A stretch of 64,000 nucleotides of DNA from Benincasa hispida (Eukaryota; Streptophyta; Magnoliopsida; Cucurbitales; Cucurbitaceae), in NCBI RefSeq assembly GCF_009727055.1, contig NW_024064356.1, positions 595,924 through 659,923 on the forward strand. The letters run 5' to 3'. Of the stretch, positions 13,165-24,205 are shown piece by piece (position 1 is the first letter of the stretch; each line of letters begins with the position of its first letter). Below the pieces are notes generated by a model that was not told where the DNA came from, made no database searches, and worked only from the letters and a program-made list of their open reading frames with translations. A program made the position numbers and the translations under genes.

Positions 13165-13430
13165 CACCGTTTAAGTACGGTTTGTAGTTGCAATTATACC
13201 GTCAAACTTTTAATTGTAAAAATTGAGCCATCAAACTTAAGGGTTAAAATTAGACCCTCAAACTTACATAATGGAATAAACGGTAACAATATTATAAATT
13301 TGAGAGTTCAATTTTTATCATTTGAGGATCCAACTTTTAAAACTATTGTAAGTTCGATGGTCCAAAAGACTCAATTTTTATAATTAAAATTTTGAGGGTG
13401 TAGTTATAACTATATCTCCACTTTAAAATA
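13165..13430. repeat. Foldback MITE-like element
   Basis: Left arm words (caattataccgtcaaacttt, aattgtaaaaattgag) are mirrored by right arm words (ctcaatttttataatt, attttgagggtgtagttata). The arms are imperfect and the centre is near 13300. It lies about 0.7 kb upstream of the bHLH gene and could be mistaken for promoter sequence. Confidence 0.4.
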
Positions 13431-13922
13431 ATAATAATAAGAGAAATTCTTATAAAGCACTATTGAAACTTTTTGCGATAGAGTGTAAATATTTTTAAAT
13501 ATTTTTTTTATATTTATGTTGGGACAGATCTCAAAACATAACGACCAAAATTTATGCTACAAGGTGAAATAAATAATGTAGGGGAAAGGGAAGGGGAAGC
13601 CCAAAATCAAATTTGATAAAAAAAAAAAAAATTAAAAAACAAAAAATGTTTTTGATCATATTACCAAATTCCATCATGTATCTCAAAATACAAACCCTAT
13701 TCTTGAAATTAAGACAGATTGAAAATAGACAACAAGAAAAAAGAGGGGGGAAAAGTACATGAACCCAAAAAAGTTGAATTAAAGCACATGGAATTGGTGT
13801 CTAAAATTATTGAATTACCCAATATTTAAAACAGCAAACACAAAATTAAAGTGGGCTCCTTTTTTTTACTTTGTCCTAAAAACAATTTTATTGTTTTTTT
13901 TTCTCTTAATTTTTCTTGTGTC

Positions 13923-13930
13923 TATATAAT
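13923..13930 (+). promoter_or_regulatory. Possible TATA box of the bHLH gene
   Basis: TATATAAT lies 168 bp upstream of the start codon at 14098, in an otherwise T/C-rich leader. Placement would give a 5' UTR of roughly 140 nt. The assignment rests on position and motif only. Confidence 0.35.
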
Positions 13931-14097
13931 CTGAATGCTCATTTATCACATTACCATCTTTATTTCTGTCTCCCTTTTGACCCTTTTGATCATCTTCTCC
14001 AATTCAATTTTCTAATTAGTCTCATCATATTGCAATTTCTTAAAAACCAAAGAAAAAAATTCTTTTTTTTAGGGGGGGGTTTTAATTTTGTTCCCTT

Positions 14098-15946
14098 ATG
14101 GATGAACTTATAATTTCTCCCCCTTCTTCTTCTTCACCAAATTCAAGTACTGCAACTCTTCAACAAAGGATTCAATTCATCCTCCATAATCGCCTTGAAT
14201 GGTGGGCTTATTCCATTTTGTGGTTGGCTTCTAAAGATATCACTGGAAATCTTGTTTTCACTTGGGGAAATGGTCTTTTTCGTGACACCCGAGACGGCAG
14301 CGGCAGTGGCGGTGGCGGTGGCGGTAGCGGACAACTCATTAGTTTCGGGTTCGATGAAGTTGTGGTGGATCGAGTGGGAGGTGCCAATTTCAGCGACTTA
14401 GAATGGTACAGTTATAAATTACCACAAAACCCAAAAGCTTGATTTTTAGTTTATTGATATTCTCTAACAGTCCCCTCCTCAGTTGAGAATGAAACGATTA
14501 CATTATAGAGTTCGAAAATAAGTTCGATATCGTTTAATCGTATTCTCAATTGAGTAGAGAATAAAGTATGCATGAGGTTGAATAGAGGTGGTGGATTTAT
14601 ATGTTACAAGGAGTTGTGTTGTAGTGATTTGATGGAGAATGGAAGTGGATGGAAATATTATCGTATGTTTAATCATTTATTCATATTGTTAATAGGTACT
14701 ACACGGCATCTATGAGCCGGTCGTATGGTGCAGTAGATAATGTGGTGGGTCGGGTGTACGACTCGAGTGCATACATCTGGTTAACAGCGGACGACGGTCT
14801 TTATTTGTACGAGTGCGAACGAGTAAAAGAAGCGCGTTTGCGTGGGATTCAGACGTTGGTTTTTGTTTCAACATCCATTGGGGTTCTGGAACTGGGTTCT
14901 TCTGAGTTGATTAAACAAGATTGGAGTTTAGTTCAGTATGCAAAATCACTTTTTGAATCTGCTTCTTGTTCAAGGTTTACACTTTTTAAACAAAAAGATT
15001 ATGTGGGTGCTGGTAGTGGAGGAATAATAATTCAACCACAACTTCCGTCGTGCTCCGATGTGGTCAAGAGAGAGACCAGCCGTGGTGGAGGAGGGACGTC
15101 CTCCGATTCCCTCTCTGATAACTCCGATGGAAATTTCATGTCAACTGTCAATAACGATAACGGTTAGTTTCACGATGTTATTCATGATTTCATGATGAAA
15201 TTCAAATATATCCCGTTTTGTTTGTTTGTATCTTGGAAGTTATTTACATTTTCGAACTAAATAGCTATAATTCTTAAAGTTTTCTCAACATTTTAAAGTA
15301 AGTTGAACTCGTATTTTACACAATCTAAATCATTTCTTGAACTTTCTCGATTCTAAACACAGTTGGTAACAAGAGGGGGAAGAGATCGGCAAAAAATAAA
15401 ACAGAGTCCTCGCTGCCGGTAAACCACGTGGAAGCTGAACGGCAGCGACGACAGAAGCTGAACCAACGATTCTACGCGCTCCGATCGGTGGTTCCAAATG
15501 TCTCGAAAATGGACAAAGCTTCATTGCTCGCCGATGCAGCAGATTACATCAAGGAGCTAAAGTCCAAGGTTCAAAAATTGGAGTCTAAGCTAAAACAACC
15601 ACAGCACCAAACTAGTAGCAGCATGAGCATTGCATTTGATCATAACCAAAGCACGACCTCAGCGGTCGAGCAAACGATGAGCTCAACAAGTTACGCAATG
15701 AACAACAACAACGTAGAAGTGCGACTTATCGGGTCAGATGCAATGGTGAGAGTTCATTGCAGAGATGAAAATTACCCATCAGCAAGGCTTCTGAATGTGC
15801 TAAGAGATTTGGGACTTCAAGTTCATCATGCAAGTTTGTCAAGTGTAAATGAACTGATGCTACAAGATGTTGTTGTTAGAATTCCTCATGGGACAGCCTT
15901 GAAAGAAAAGACCTTAAAAACTGCCATACTTCAAAGACTTGAATAA
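14098..15946 (+). CDS. MYC-type bHLH transcription factor (bHLH14/JAM-like)
   Basis: Nuclear DNA-binding protein of the plant MYC2/JAM class (subgroup IIId/IIIe), a family that acts in jasmonate signalling by binding G-box promoters. Exons 14098-14405, 14696-15162 and 15363-15946 join in frame to 452 aa; donors G|GTACAG and G|GTTAGT and both AG acceptors are visible. Order of domains: bHLH-MYC_N at about 10-190 ([21 protein letters not shown]; the exon 1/2 join restores [16 protein letters not shown]), a Gly/Ser run ([11 protein letters not shown]), bHLH at about 279-328 with the H-E-R basic residues ([21 protein letters not shown]), then a C-terminal ACT-like domain ending at the stop. It is shorter than MYC2 (about 620 aa) and has no obvious long acidic activation segment, which fits bHLH14/JAM-like repressors. 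Family assignment is firm; the exact orthologue is inferred. Confidence 0.93.
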
Positions 15947-17665
15947 TGTTTGATTTTGCATGGAATAATGTTCTTTATTCGGTTTATCGTTGTAAGTCGG
16001 TATGTGCATGTTCGAAGGTTTATCTATCGAATCTGTGTTATAGATAATATTGTTAAAACAACGAGGATGTCTTTACTTATGTAATACCGTACCTTTGTTC
16101 GTGTAATAATATGATATCATGTCTACTTGAACTTAATTGATTTTAAGTTTTATTTTGATTTAAAGTATGGAAAAAGATCGATGTTCAAATATATATATAA
16201 TAGTATATATATATATATATATATATAATAATAGGACATAAGAAATAAGTGTATATATCATGTTAGTCTGTGGGTCATTAATTAAATCCATTTGTTTGTT
16301 TATAATATATATATTATATATATATATATATTTCAAAATATGACAGTTGTTTTTCATCAGAAAATTAGCTCTTTGATGATACTAAGTTGATAAAAATATT
16401 GATAATAATTATATATGATTTTCATTGGAATTCTATTTCTTTTACGTACTTTTCATTGCTTGTTTTAAGTCTTCTTATACTAAAATTAAAGAATTATTTT
16501 AAAATCTAATACAACTTTGAAGGTCATTTCTCAATACTTAAGAACTAGACTCCCATATTATATTGATGATTGAGAAGAGGAGAGAAACAAAACACTAATT
16601 ATATTGTGTCTCGAATGTGACTTTGATCATAAAATTATGTGTTCGTAATGTTGAATAAATTTTCAAATATATTTAAAATGGTCATTCACAAAAATAACAA
16701 GTGTAAAGTGTGTGTGATGTCCATCTAGAATTATTAAATATCTTGACTAAGTGATCTTTGTGGAGCCTTGAAAATAGCATAATTGGTTAGAGTATAATAA
16801 ACTAGTCTTTTGAATAGAACTTTGAATATTTCACTCTATTTCTTATTTAACTAAAAGAGAAAGGTAGATTTCAAAAATTAATATCAGTTGAGTTGGTTGA
16901 CTAATGAAAAGACATTGATGTATATTCCTACGATGTAAGTTTAAGGAATTTTGAATCTAGCAAAGTTGCAAAACATATATCTAAAATGGTCTTTCACACA
17001 AAAATGGTTAAAGTATCAGTAACATTTACTAAGTTGACTAACTAACTTTTGGAACCTACAAGTAATATAATTTTGACTAAAGTATCAATTACATTTCGAA
17101 GGTCAGAAGTTCAAATTTCATCCTTATTTCTTATTTGAACTAAAAAAACGGTGGATTCTAAAAGCTAATGTCATTTCAATTGATGGACCAACAAGCAGGT
17201 AAAACAAAATACTTGTATGATATAAATCGAGGAACCAAAAAAATACATGACTTAAACCATTTTATTATAAAGTTTTAATCTAAAAACTTGAGTACTAACT
17301 TCAAATATCTTTGTCCCACAAGCCAAGTGGATGTGGCTTTTGAAGTATCCACACCCACCACAAATTGCCCATATCCATTCTCCACACACTACAACCACAC
17401 ATCTACTTCTAACCTCATCCTCATGTACATAGCCTTTAGGTCAATCAAAAACACTCTATGAACCAATTCATGACACATTATTTATCAATTATGCAGTCTC
17501 AACTATTTAAAACATTGTGTTTGTTTATGTTTCTACAATAATATGATTTTGTCCGGTTAAAAGGTCTCAAAAAACAAGATTTCATTTTTCTACGTTCTCA
17601 ACATTACAAGGACTTGCCCTTTCACTCTATTTTTTAAGCTTTTTTTCTCATTGTGTCTCGTCTCC
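15947..17665. other. Intergenic spacer with AT microsatellites
   Basis: No gene is seen. TA-dinucleotide runs lie near 16188-16228 and 16305-16332. SINE-like fragments with A-box words occur near 16780 (agcataattggttagagtat) and a B-box-like word near 17105 (gaagttcaaatttc). The 3' UTR of the bHLH gene presumably occupies the first 200 bp or so. Confidence 0.5.
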
Positions 17666-17673
17666 TATATAAA
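17666..17673 (+). promoter_or_regulatory. Likely TATA box of the D27-like gene
   Basis: TATATAAA, preceded by a C/T-rich stretch, lies 258 bp upstream of the start codon at 17924. It would place transcription start near 17700, giving a leader of about 225 nt that includes an upstream ATG at 17755. Confidence 0.45.
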
Positions 17674-17923
17674 CATAAAATTAGAAAGTAAAATTTTGTT
17701 CCGTTAGGTAAAAGTTTCCTTCTAGTACTGTCCTACCAACATCCAAAATTGTGAATGGTAAAAGAAAAACAAGCGAATTTCAGCCACCCAAAACTTTGTA
17801 TTCTAAGCATAATAAGACTTGATATGATAAAAAGTGAAATAAGGAAGAAAGAAGCATATAATAACCATACCAAAGAGTTTTTGTGGGAAAGAAAGTGCTT
17901 TTTTCCTAAAGAAAGTGCTTTTG

Positions 17924-20178
17924 ATGGTGGTTGTGAAGCTACAAAGCATCCAATTCTTCACAGCTCCTCCAAAGGAGATTAGGATTAGAAAGAAACAGAG
18001 CAGATTTGTTAGATGTGGGATAGCAGAGGCATCTGGTGAGCCAGCTCCATTGGGGCAGAAAACAAAGTACAATGACGGGCCATTTGAGAAGGTTTTTATG
18101 ACACTTTTTGCAAGGAAAATGGAGAAATTCGCAAATACCAAGGAGCAAGGGAAGAAGAAAGTGGGATTGTGGGATTTTCTTTATGATTATGAAAGGTTTG
18201 TTGATGTTTCAAAGAGAGTAATGCAGGGGAAGAATCGAATGCAACAACAGCTCGTCGTTCGTGAAGTTCTCTTGTCTATGCTCCCTCCCGGTGCCCCGGC
18301 TCAGGTCAAACCTTCTTTTATAATCTCTTCTCTTCATTTTTTTTAAGTACAATTGAGGATAGGGAGATTCGAACCAAAGACCTCGTGGTTTTTAGCATAT
18401 TTAGATATCAATTAAACTATGTTCGATTTTAAAAAAATGATTCAATGTGGTTGCTCTACTCATAACAATAATACTTAGGGTTAAAACGTTGTATGTTATA
18501 TTGTTGTGGTTTATTAAAATGGTTACTCGTCTATTGATTTATACTTTTTGTTGAATTTTCATTTGAAGAATAGTTTTATAGGTGCATGTAAATGACTTAT
18601 AAATATATTTAGAATGCCAGCATAAGTATCGTTGAACTGACATAAAACTCTTACCATCGACTTTGAGGTCATATGTCTAATCTCCCGCTCCTAACTAAAG
18701 TGAATAAGTTGGAATTTCACACATTAGAAAATTAAGAATCTCAAAATAAGAGGTTCTTTTGAAGTTTATTGAACATATTCAGAAGTTGAAGTATAAAAAT
18801 ACGAACCACAAACCTGTTTGACGCTAATGTGAGTTATGCTCGTTGGGGGCCATAACCCTTGTTTTATTTGCACTTGAAGGACAAAAAAAAAAACATATTT
18901 TAGGGATTATTTGCATCTTTCTCCGATCAATCATGTGGACTGAATAAAAAACTGATGCTTGCAGTTCAGGAAATTGTTCCCACCAACGAAATGGGCTTGC
19001 GAATTCAATGCCTCAATAACAGTGCCATTTTTTCAATGGTTAGTCGGCCCTTCAGAGGTAATTTCATTTCATTTCATTGTATCTTCAAAATGCCCCAATC
19101 TATACGATTCCCTTGTGTTCTGTTTCATTTATTACCCTCTGTTTTCTGTTGATTTGAATGCTTGCTTGATTTTCCAGTTCAAGAATCAGTTTACACATGC
19201 TTTGAATTGCTATTGAACAAGTAATGGTAGTGACTAATTACATTCTAGATGGGTTTTGTTGAAAGTATTGGATCAAATAAATTTATCGTTGCTTTTGGAT
19301 TGATTGGTGACCAATGATGAATTACTCCTTGCTTGACTATACAACCTTCCAGTCTTGAGGCTGCCACTCAAGTCCCTAATTGCAAGACATTAGAAAAACT
19401 TGTTGAAATTTAATCTAAGTGATCACCATAAGATTTGAACATCAGAGTTTCTTTAATTTATTGCATGTTATAAAAATGAGAATCTCTTCTCAATTTTCTT
19501 TAATTTAGGTTGTGGAAGTGGAGGTAAATGGTATTAAACAAAGAAGTGGAGTTCATATAAAGAAGTGCAGGTATGAAGTCCATTTTCATTAATGGTTTTC
19601 ACAGCACTGTAAAAATTATTCTATCTATCTACAATTACATAAGCATATATTGATATACTTTTGATTCCCCATTATAGGTACCTAGAGAACAGTGGGTGTG
19701 TAGGTATGTGTGTGAATATGTGCAAGATACCTACACAAGATTTCTTCACTAATGAATTTGGGCTTCCTCTCACCATGAATCCTAGTATGTATACCATGAT
19801 ACTGTATACGTAGTTTGTGGATCAAAAGTATTTTTTAACCTTTTTAAATACGTGTTGATTGATATGATTAGATTCAAGGGCTTAGATAATGTTAAACCAT
19901 AACGTGTTCTTGCTTTGTGACATGGTTAGATTTTGAAGACATGAGCTGTGAGATGATATATGGACAGGTTCCACCACCATTTGAAGAGGATCCAGTATCC
20001 AATCAACCTTGCTACAAAGATATATGTAAGAAGAATCTATCTGCCATTATTTCAATGATCGACCCTATTTCACAAAAGTATACTCTTGGTTTTTAACTTA
20101 TTAATGTGCCTTCTTGTGTGGTTGGCAGGTTCAATGGCAAATAGTAGTACCCCTGTATGTCCTAAATTACAACCTTAA
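17924..20178 (+). CDS. DWARF27-like protein (beta-carotene isomerase family, D27-like 1 type)
   Basis: Iron-containing plastid isomerase family. D27 itself converts all-trans to 9-cis beta-carotene at the start of strigolactone synthesis, and D27-like members have related carotenoid isomerase activity. Exons 17924-18304, 18965-19057, 19509-19570, 19678-19784, 19930-20025 and 20129-20178 all use GT-AG sites and join in frame to 262 aa, close to the roughly 250 aa of Arabidopsis D27-like 1. Residues 1-35 are basic and Ser/Thr-containing and end VRCGIAEA, as expected for a transit peptide. The body reads [39 protein letters not shown], then [20 protein letters not shown]. The Cys-rich DUF4033 region (about 170-245) has [18 protein letters not shown] and [20 protein letters not shown]. 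Start chosen as the first in-frame ATG. Sequence resembles D27-like 1 more than D27 proper; substrate is inferred. Confidence 0.93.
18338..18432 (-). repeat. SINE-like fragment in intron 1 of the D27-like gene
   Basis: Minus-strand reading gives an A-box-like word near 18425-18405 and a clear B-box (TTGGTTCGAATCTCC, near 18380-18366), followed by a tail ending TTGTACTTAA. The layout is the same as the element at 8700-8798. It lies wholly within intron 1. Confidence 0.5.
18612..18695 (+). repeat. Second SINE-like fragment in intron 1 of the D27-like gene
   Basis: The word series (cagcataagtatcgttgaac, 'tgacataaa', 'atcgactttgaggtcatatg', 'ctaatctcccgctcc') parallels the piece at 45808-45895. 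It is tRNA-derived in layout but decayed. Confidence 0.4.
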
Positions 20179-22239
20179 ATGTATTCGATACTTCGTTTAT
20201 ACGTCATTGGGTCCATATTAGAGCGTATAGATTCTCTCGCAATATTAGAGAGGAAACGTCATAGTTCCTCTGCAAGTGATATTATGTTTGCTAGATCACA
20301 TACGATGAAGAAGATAATCTTCTTAACATGTTTACAAGAATATAGGGAAAATTTTCATGATGTATAAATGATCCAACTTTTTAGCCTTGTATGAAAGTTT
20401 GAGATGCTATATAGTGAAAATAAATAAGTAAGGTCTAACATTATTTAACAATTAGTTAGCATGAGTATGGGCAATTATGGGCAAATAACATATTGTCTTG
20501 TTTTTAGTCTCCTCTATATAGGAGTGGGGAAAAAAACTGATACAAACTCTAGATCGATGTAGTCCAGGTTCGGTCATTGTCGTCGAAACACACTTTTCCA
20601 ACCACGCCAAGCAACCTTTATAATTTTCTCTTAAAAAGATTATAATAAAAATTAATTCACCATTGGCCAATAGCTCAATTGACATATTTACCGTTTTTTT
20701 TTCACGGGAGTTCTCATCGATTTCAACCAAATCGACCAAGTGAGGACCAATATAGTTGACTGGTTGGTGTCACAAAACCCTTCAAAATTGACAATCTCCA
20801 ACCTATGAAAATCAACATGTCAATTTTCCACATAGACTGAAAATTCTTATAAATAAAAAAAAAAAAAATCCCAAAAGATATTACACTTTATGGTAAAAAG
20901 TTTCAAAATAAAGTATAAATATTTTTAAACATATTTTTATAATTAAAAAGATCCCCATAGTTTACTGATGATCACCTCTATATATTTAAACCAATTTGTA
21001 CAAGAAACAACCATTTAACATTGTGTCTTCAACAATAGCGACAACAAAATTAATAATAATAAATGTTTAATATTAACCTAAGAGACAAGAAAAATATATG
21101 TTACTCGTCGTTTCACACACCAGAATGTGATATGAAACGATATAAACGTTGTCTAAATTGTAGCTTGAGGCATCTTTGAACATTCAGCATTGCAACCATT
21201 TTTCATAATGTGGGTCTACACAGTGAAAAGAATGTAAGACATTCTTGGCACCTAACTCCTCCCATTTTTTTCTTTGACAAAGACACCAGTGAAGCACAGC
21301 CTTCTTGGAGGATCCAACTATGTACCATTTGAAGCAAATAATACTCTTGTGCATTCGTTTCTGAAATTGTGGACATCATACTTTGCACATAAACTTGGTA
21401 ACCTACATAGCAAATAAAGAGTGTCAATCCGATGAAAATGACAAAAGTGGTTTTAATCATTTTTAAATCACTTTTAAATATGTCTTAAGTATTATGTCAT
21501 GTAAGTTTAAAGAAATACTTGGGTGTAGCCTAAGACTCTACCCATCTCTATGTATTCCCTTCAATCACAAAGCGAAATATTAAAAACATAACTTATAATC
21601 GAACACTTGGATGAACTTGCACAAAGATGGATGTAAGTTAGAATGCACCCAAATATTTTTCATAAGTTAATAAGAGGTTAATTTTAACCTTTACCCACAG
21701 TAAGAAATTAGTCTAGAGACTAATTAGTGCATTTTTAAACAATGGGAACTTGATTGAAAAGATACCAAAAAAAGGTTGACTAAAACATATATTTAGCCTA
21801 ATTTTAAAATCATTAACAATGAAGCCAAATTCATTTTTTGTTCCATAATAGACAGTGGACCGTAAATCAAGGCCAAATCTAGAAGGCTCCCGAGAATAAA
21901 GTAAGCATTATTAATCTTCTGGTTCTCAAACAATTAAGAGAATTGACAAAAAAAATTGGTTTCTTGATTACAATATTAATATGAGAGACAAAAATGACAA
22001 TCATAATAATTATTTAGGAAGCATCGGTAGAAAATTTCGGTTCGAATCCTAGTGGCAACATGCCACTTTTTATTGTTTTATAATATAATAAACTCAAGTC
22101 CCAAGTAACTGAATTGAGGGAACCTTTTTTGTAATTTTTTTCTTATGATATTTCAAGCTTAGAATATAGATTGAGTCAAGTTTCATAAAAATATCACAAT
22201 AAACCGGGGGGCTTTAGATTGTGGGGAATATAGGCATCA
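20179..22239. other. Intergenic spacer, no supported gene
   Basis: An AATAAA-like signal near 20417 could serve the D27-like transcript. Minus-strand open frames at 20452-20739 and 21203-21460 have complex, non-repetitive translations (e.g. IELLANGELIFIIIFLREN and GVRCQECLTFFSLCRPTL), but I recognise no family and see no splice context. They may be fragments of older mobile-element or host genes. A B-box-like word (ttcggttcgaatcctagtgg) near 22040 marks another SINE remnant. Confidence 0.5.
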
Positions 22240-22986
22240 ACTATGAAACACAGATACAGATACGACTATACGATATTAGATACGACGATTCGTTAATTTC
22301 TAAAAAACTAAGATACGGATGCGTCGAATGATGCGTCATTTTTTTATATATATTTTTAATATATATATTTCTAAAAAACGAGGATATTAATACGTTTAAG
22401 ATACTTTTTTTCTTTAAAAAAATTTAGGATATAGATAAATTTAGCATACAAGTTAATAACAAGTACAAAATATAATATATACACTGAAATACAATATAAA
22501 AAAAAAACATCTAAGATGTTGAAGTACAATAGTTAATAAAATGCAATAATAAAGTGACTCATATCGCAAAGAAGTAGAAGATTAGAGAGAAAAGTATGAA
22601 GACAAACGAAGAACTTATTATTGAAGATATCCAAATGGTTTATATTTTGATGGACTTTGTGAGGATTTAAATGTAAAGATGGAGATTAGATTATTCTATC
22701 TAGGGTTTGGTCCATTATTTATTTATTTTTCTTTTAGTTTTGGACTCGAATAGTGAGCTTTTTAAATAGGTTGTCTAATTTTAGATTGCAAAAGATTAGA
22801 TGAGTTACGTGTCTTTTTTCTTCAAAAAAAATACGCATAGAATAGATACGTCAAATCATGTATCAGATACGTAATACGTCAAATCACGTATCAGATACGT
22901 ATCTGGGAAGTATTTGGAAGTATCGGTATCCGATATGTATCTGATACTGATTCTTTGCCTCACATGAAGTATCTGTGCTTCATAGC
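22240..22986. mobile_element. Non-autonomous TIR DNA transposon
   Basis: Terminal inverted repeats of about 18 bp: left ACTATGAAACACAGATAC (22240-22257) and right GTATCTGTGCTTCATAG (about 22969-22985), with one mismatch. Both ends continue into 'GATACG/CGTATC' rich subterminal repeats, including two direct copies of a 27-bp 'acgtcaaatcaygtatcaga' unit near 22848-22905. There is no transposase ORF. The superfamily is unresolved; TIR-subterminal repetition is common in MULE and hAT derivatives. No clear target duplication was identified. Confidence 0.6.
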
Positions 22987-23089
22987 TTAGGAAGAACTCC
23001 TCTCCCATCTTCGGTCTATAACAAAAACAACCAACCATGTCGTAGAACCTTCTATGAGGATCCAAGGAAATCAATTATATTTTCATTTG

Positions 23090-23400
23090 GTTTTAAATTA
23101 GAAATTTAGTCCTTTCATCTTTGGGGTTTGTGTCTATTCAATCCCTAAATTTTTTAAATTACAAATTTAGTCTTTAATGTTCTTTAAAATTCATGAATCT
23201 GCTATACACAAAATTGAAAATTGAGTTCCATTAGACATAAAATTTAAATTTACATCTAATAATCAATTGACTTTTAAATTTTTTTAACTTTTTAGGATCC
23301 TATTAAACACAAAATTAAAAATTTGGAGATTTATTAGACACTTTTAAAAGTTTAAAGACTAAACAAACGCATTCAAAATTTAGGGACTAAAATTGTAATT
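23090..23400. repeat. Foldback MITE-like element
   Basis: The left arm (aaatttagtcctttcatctt, 'caatccctaaattttttaaa') and right arm ('aaaagtttaaagactaaaca', 'aaaatttagggactaaaatt') are inverted relative to each other around a centre near 23245. The segment is non-coding. Confidence 0.5.
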
Positions 23401-24039
23401 CAACATTTTTGTCTAAATGGCCATTTGAGAAAGCTAGCATCCTCAAAATTTGGAATTTGTGTGGTGCCATACAAATCTCTCCACAGTATACGGAGGTTGT
23501 GGTCATTTTGAATTCCCATTTCAAGAAAGGATTCATCTTTTCTTTTTTCCTTTTTCTTTTTTCCTTACATCAAGAGTTGTTTCAAGAAAAGATATTGTCC
23601 CATAGAAATTATAAGTTTAATCCCTAAACTTTGAAGTTTATATTTATTTGATTCTTGAACTTTTAATTTTTCGTCTAATAGGTTCTTGAAAAATTCAAAA
23701 ACTTCTTTAAAAAATTAAATTGATACGTGTAGTATAATTTTGAATTTTATGTCTAATGAAACCTTAAACTTTCAATTTATAGTATATATATGAATTTTTT
23801 AAAAAAAAATCATAGAATAAATTTGTAATCTAAAAAATTAGAAGACCAAATATATACAACTCAGTTTAGGAATTAAATTTCAAATATAACCTAAGGATCA
23901 TTCCAATTTCTAATCAGAATTAAAGACATGATTGTGAGTATTGGGGTGGGCGAAGATGAATTTGAAAGAATTCACACTCCATAAAAAAAGAAAACCTTCA
24001 AAGTATTCAATCTTTAAGACCCTACTCAGTAATCAATTT

Positions 24040-24140
24040 GTGTTTTAGTATAAAAGTTTTCAAAATGTAACTTTTTAATCCTTAAATTTTTAAGAATAGT
24101 TTTAAAAGGTCCCTACAATATTTTTATTATTATTTTTTTA
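24040..24140. repeat. Left arm of a foldback element split by LTR insertions
   Basis: The word AGTTTTCAAAATGTAACTTT here is the inverted partner of AAAGTTACATTTTGAAAACT at about 29706-29725. The two arms are now about 5.6 kb apart, separated by the solo LTR (24206-26134) and the copia element (26256-29680). This indicates that the LTR elements landed inside a pre-existing hairpin element. Confidence 0.5.
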
Positions 24141-24205
24141 AATTATAAAAATAATTTTTTAAAAAATTACCTCTTCTCCTTAAAATTATTTTTGGAATTG
24201 AAAAT

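Noticed and set aside
15423..15431. CACGTG G-box
   Set aside because: It is created by the codons for the conserved Asn-His-Val-Glu of the bHLH basic region, so it is not evidence of autoregulation.
17803..18148. Minus-strand frames over exon 1 of the D27-like gene
   Set aside because: They are antisense shadows of a well-supported exon.
18366..18380. Possible tRNA gene (GGTTCGAATC B-box)
   Set aside because: The A- and B-box words are present but no acceptor or anticodon stem can be formed; SINE-like fragments explain them.
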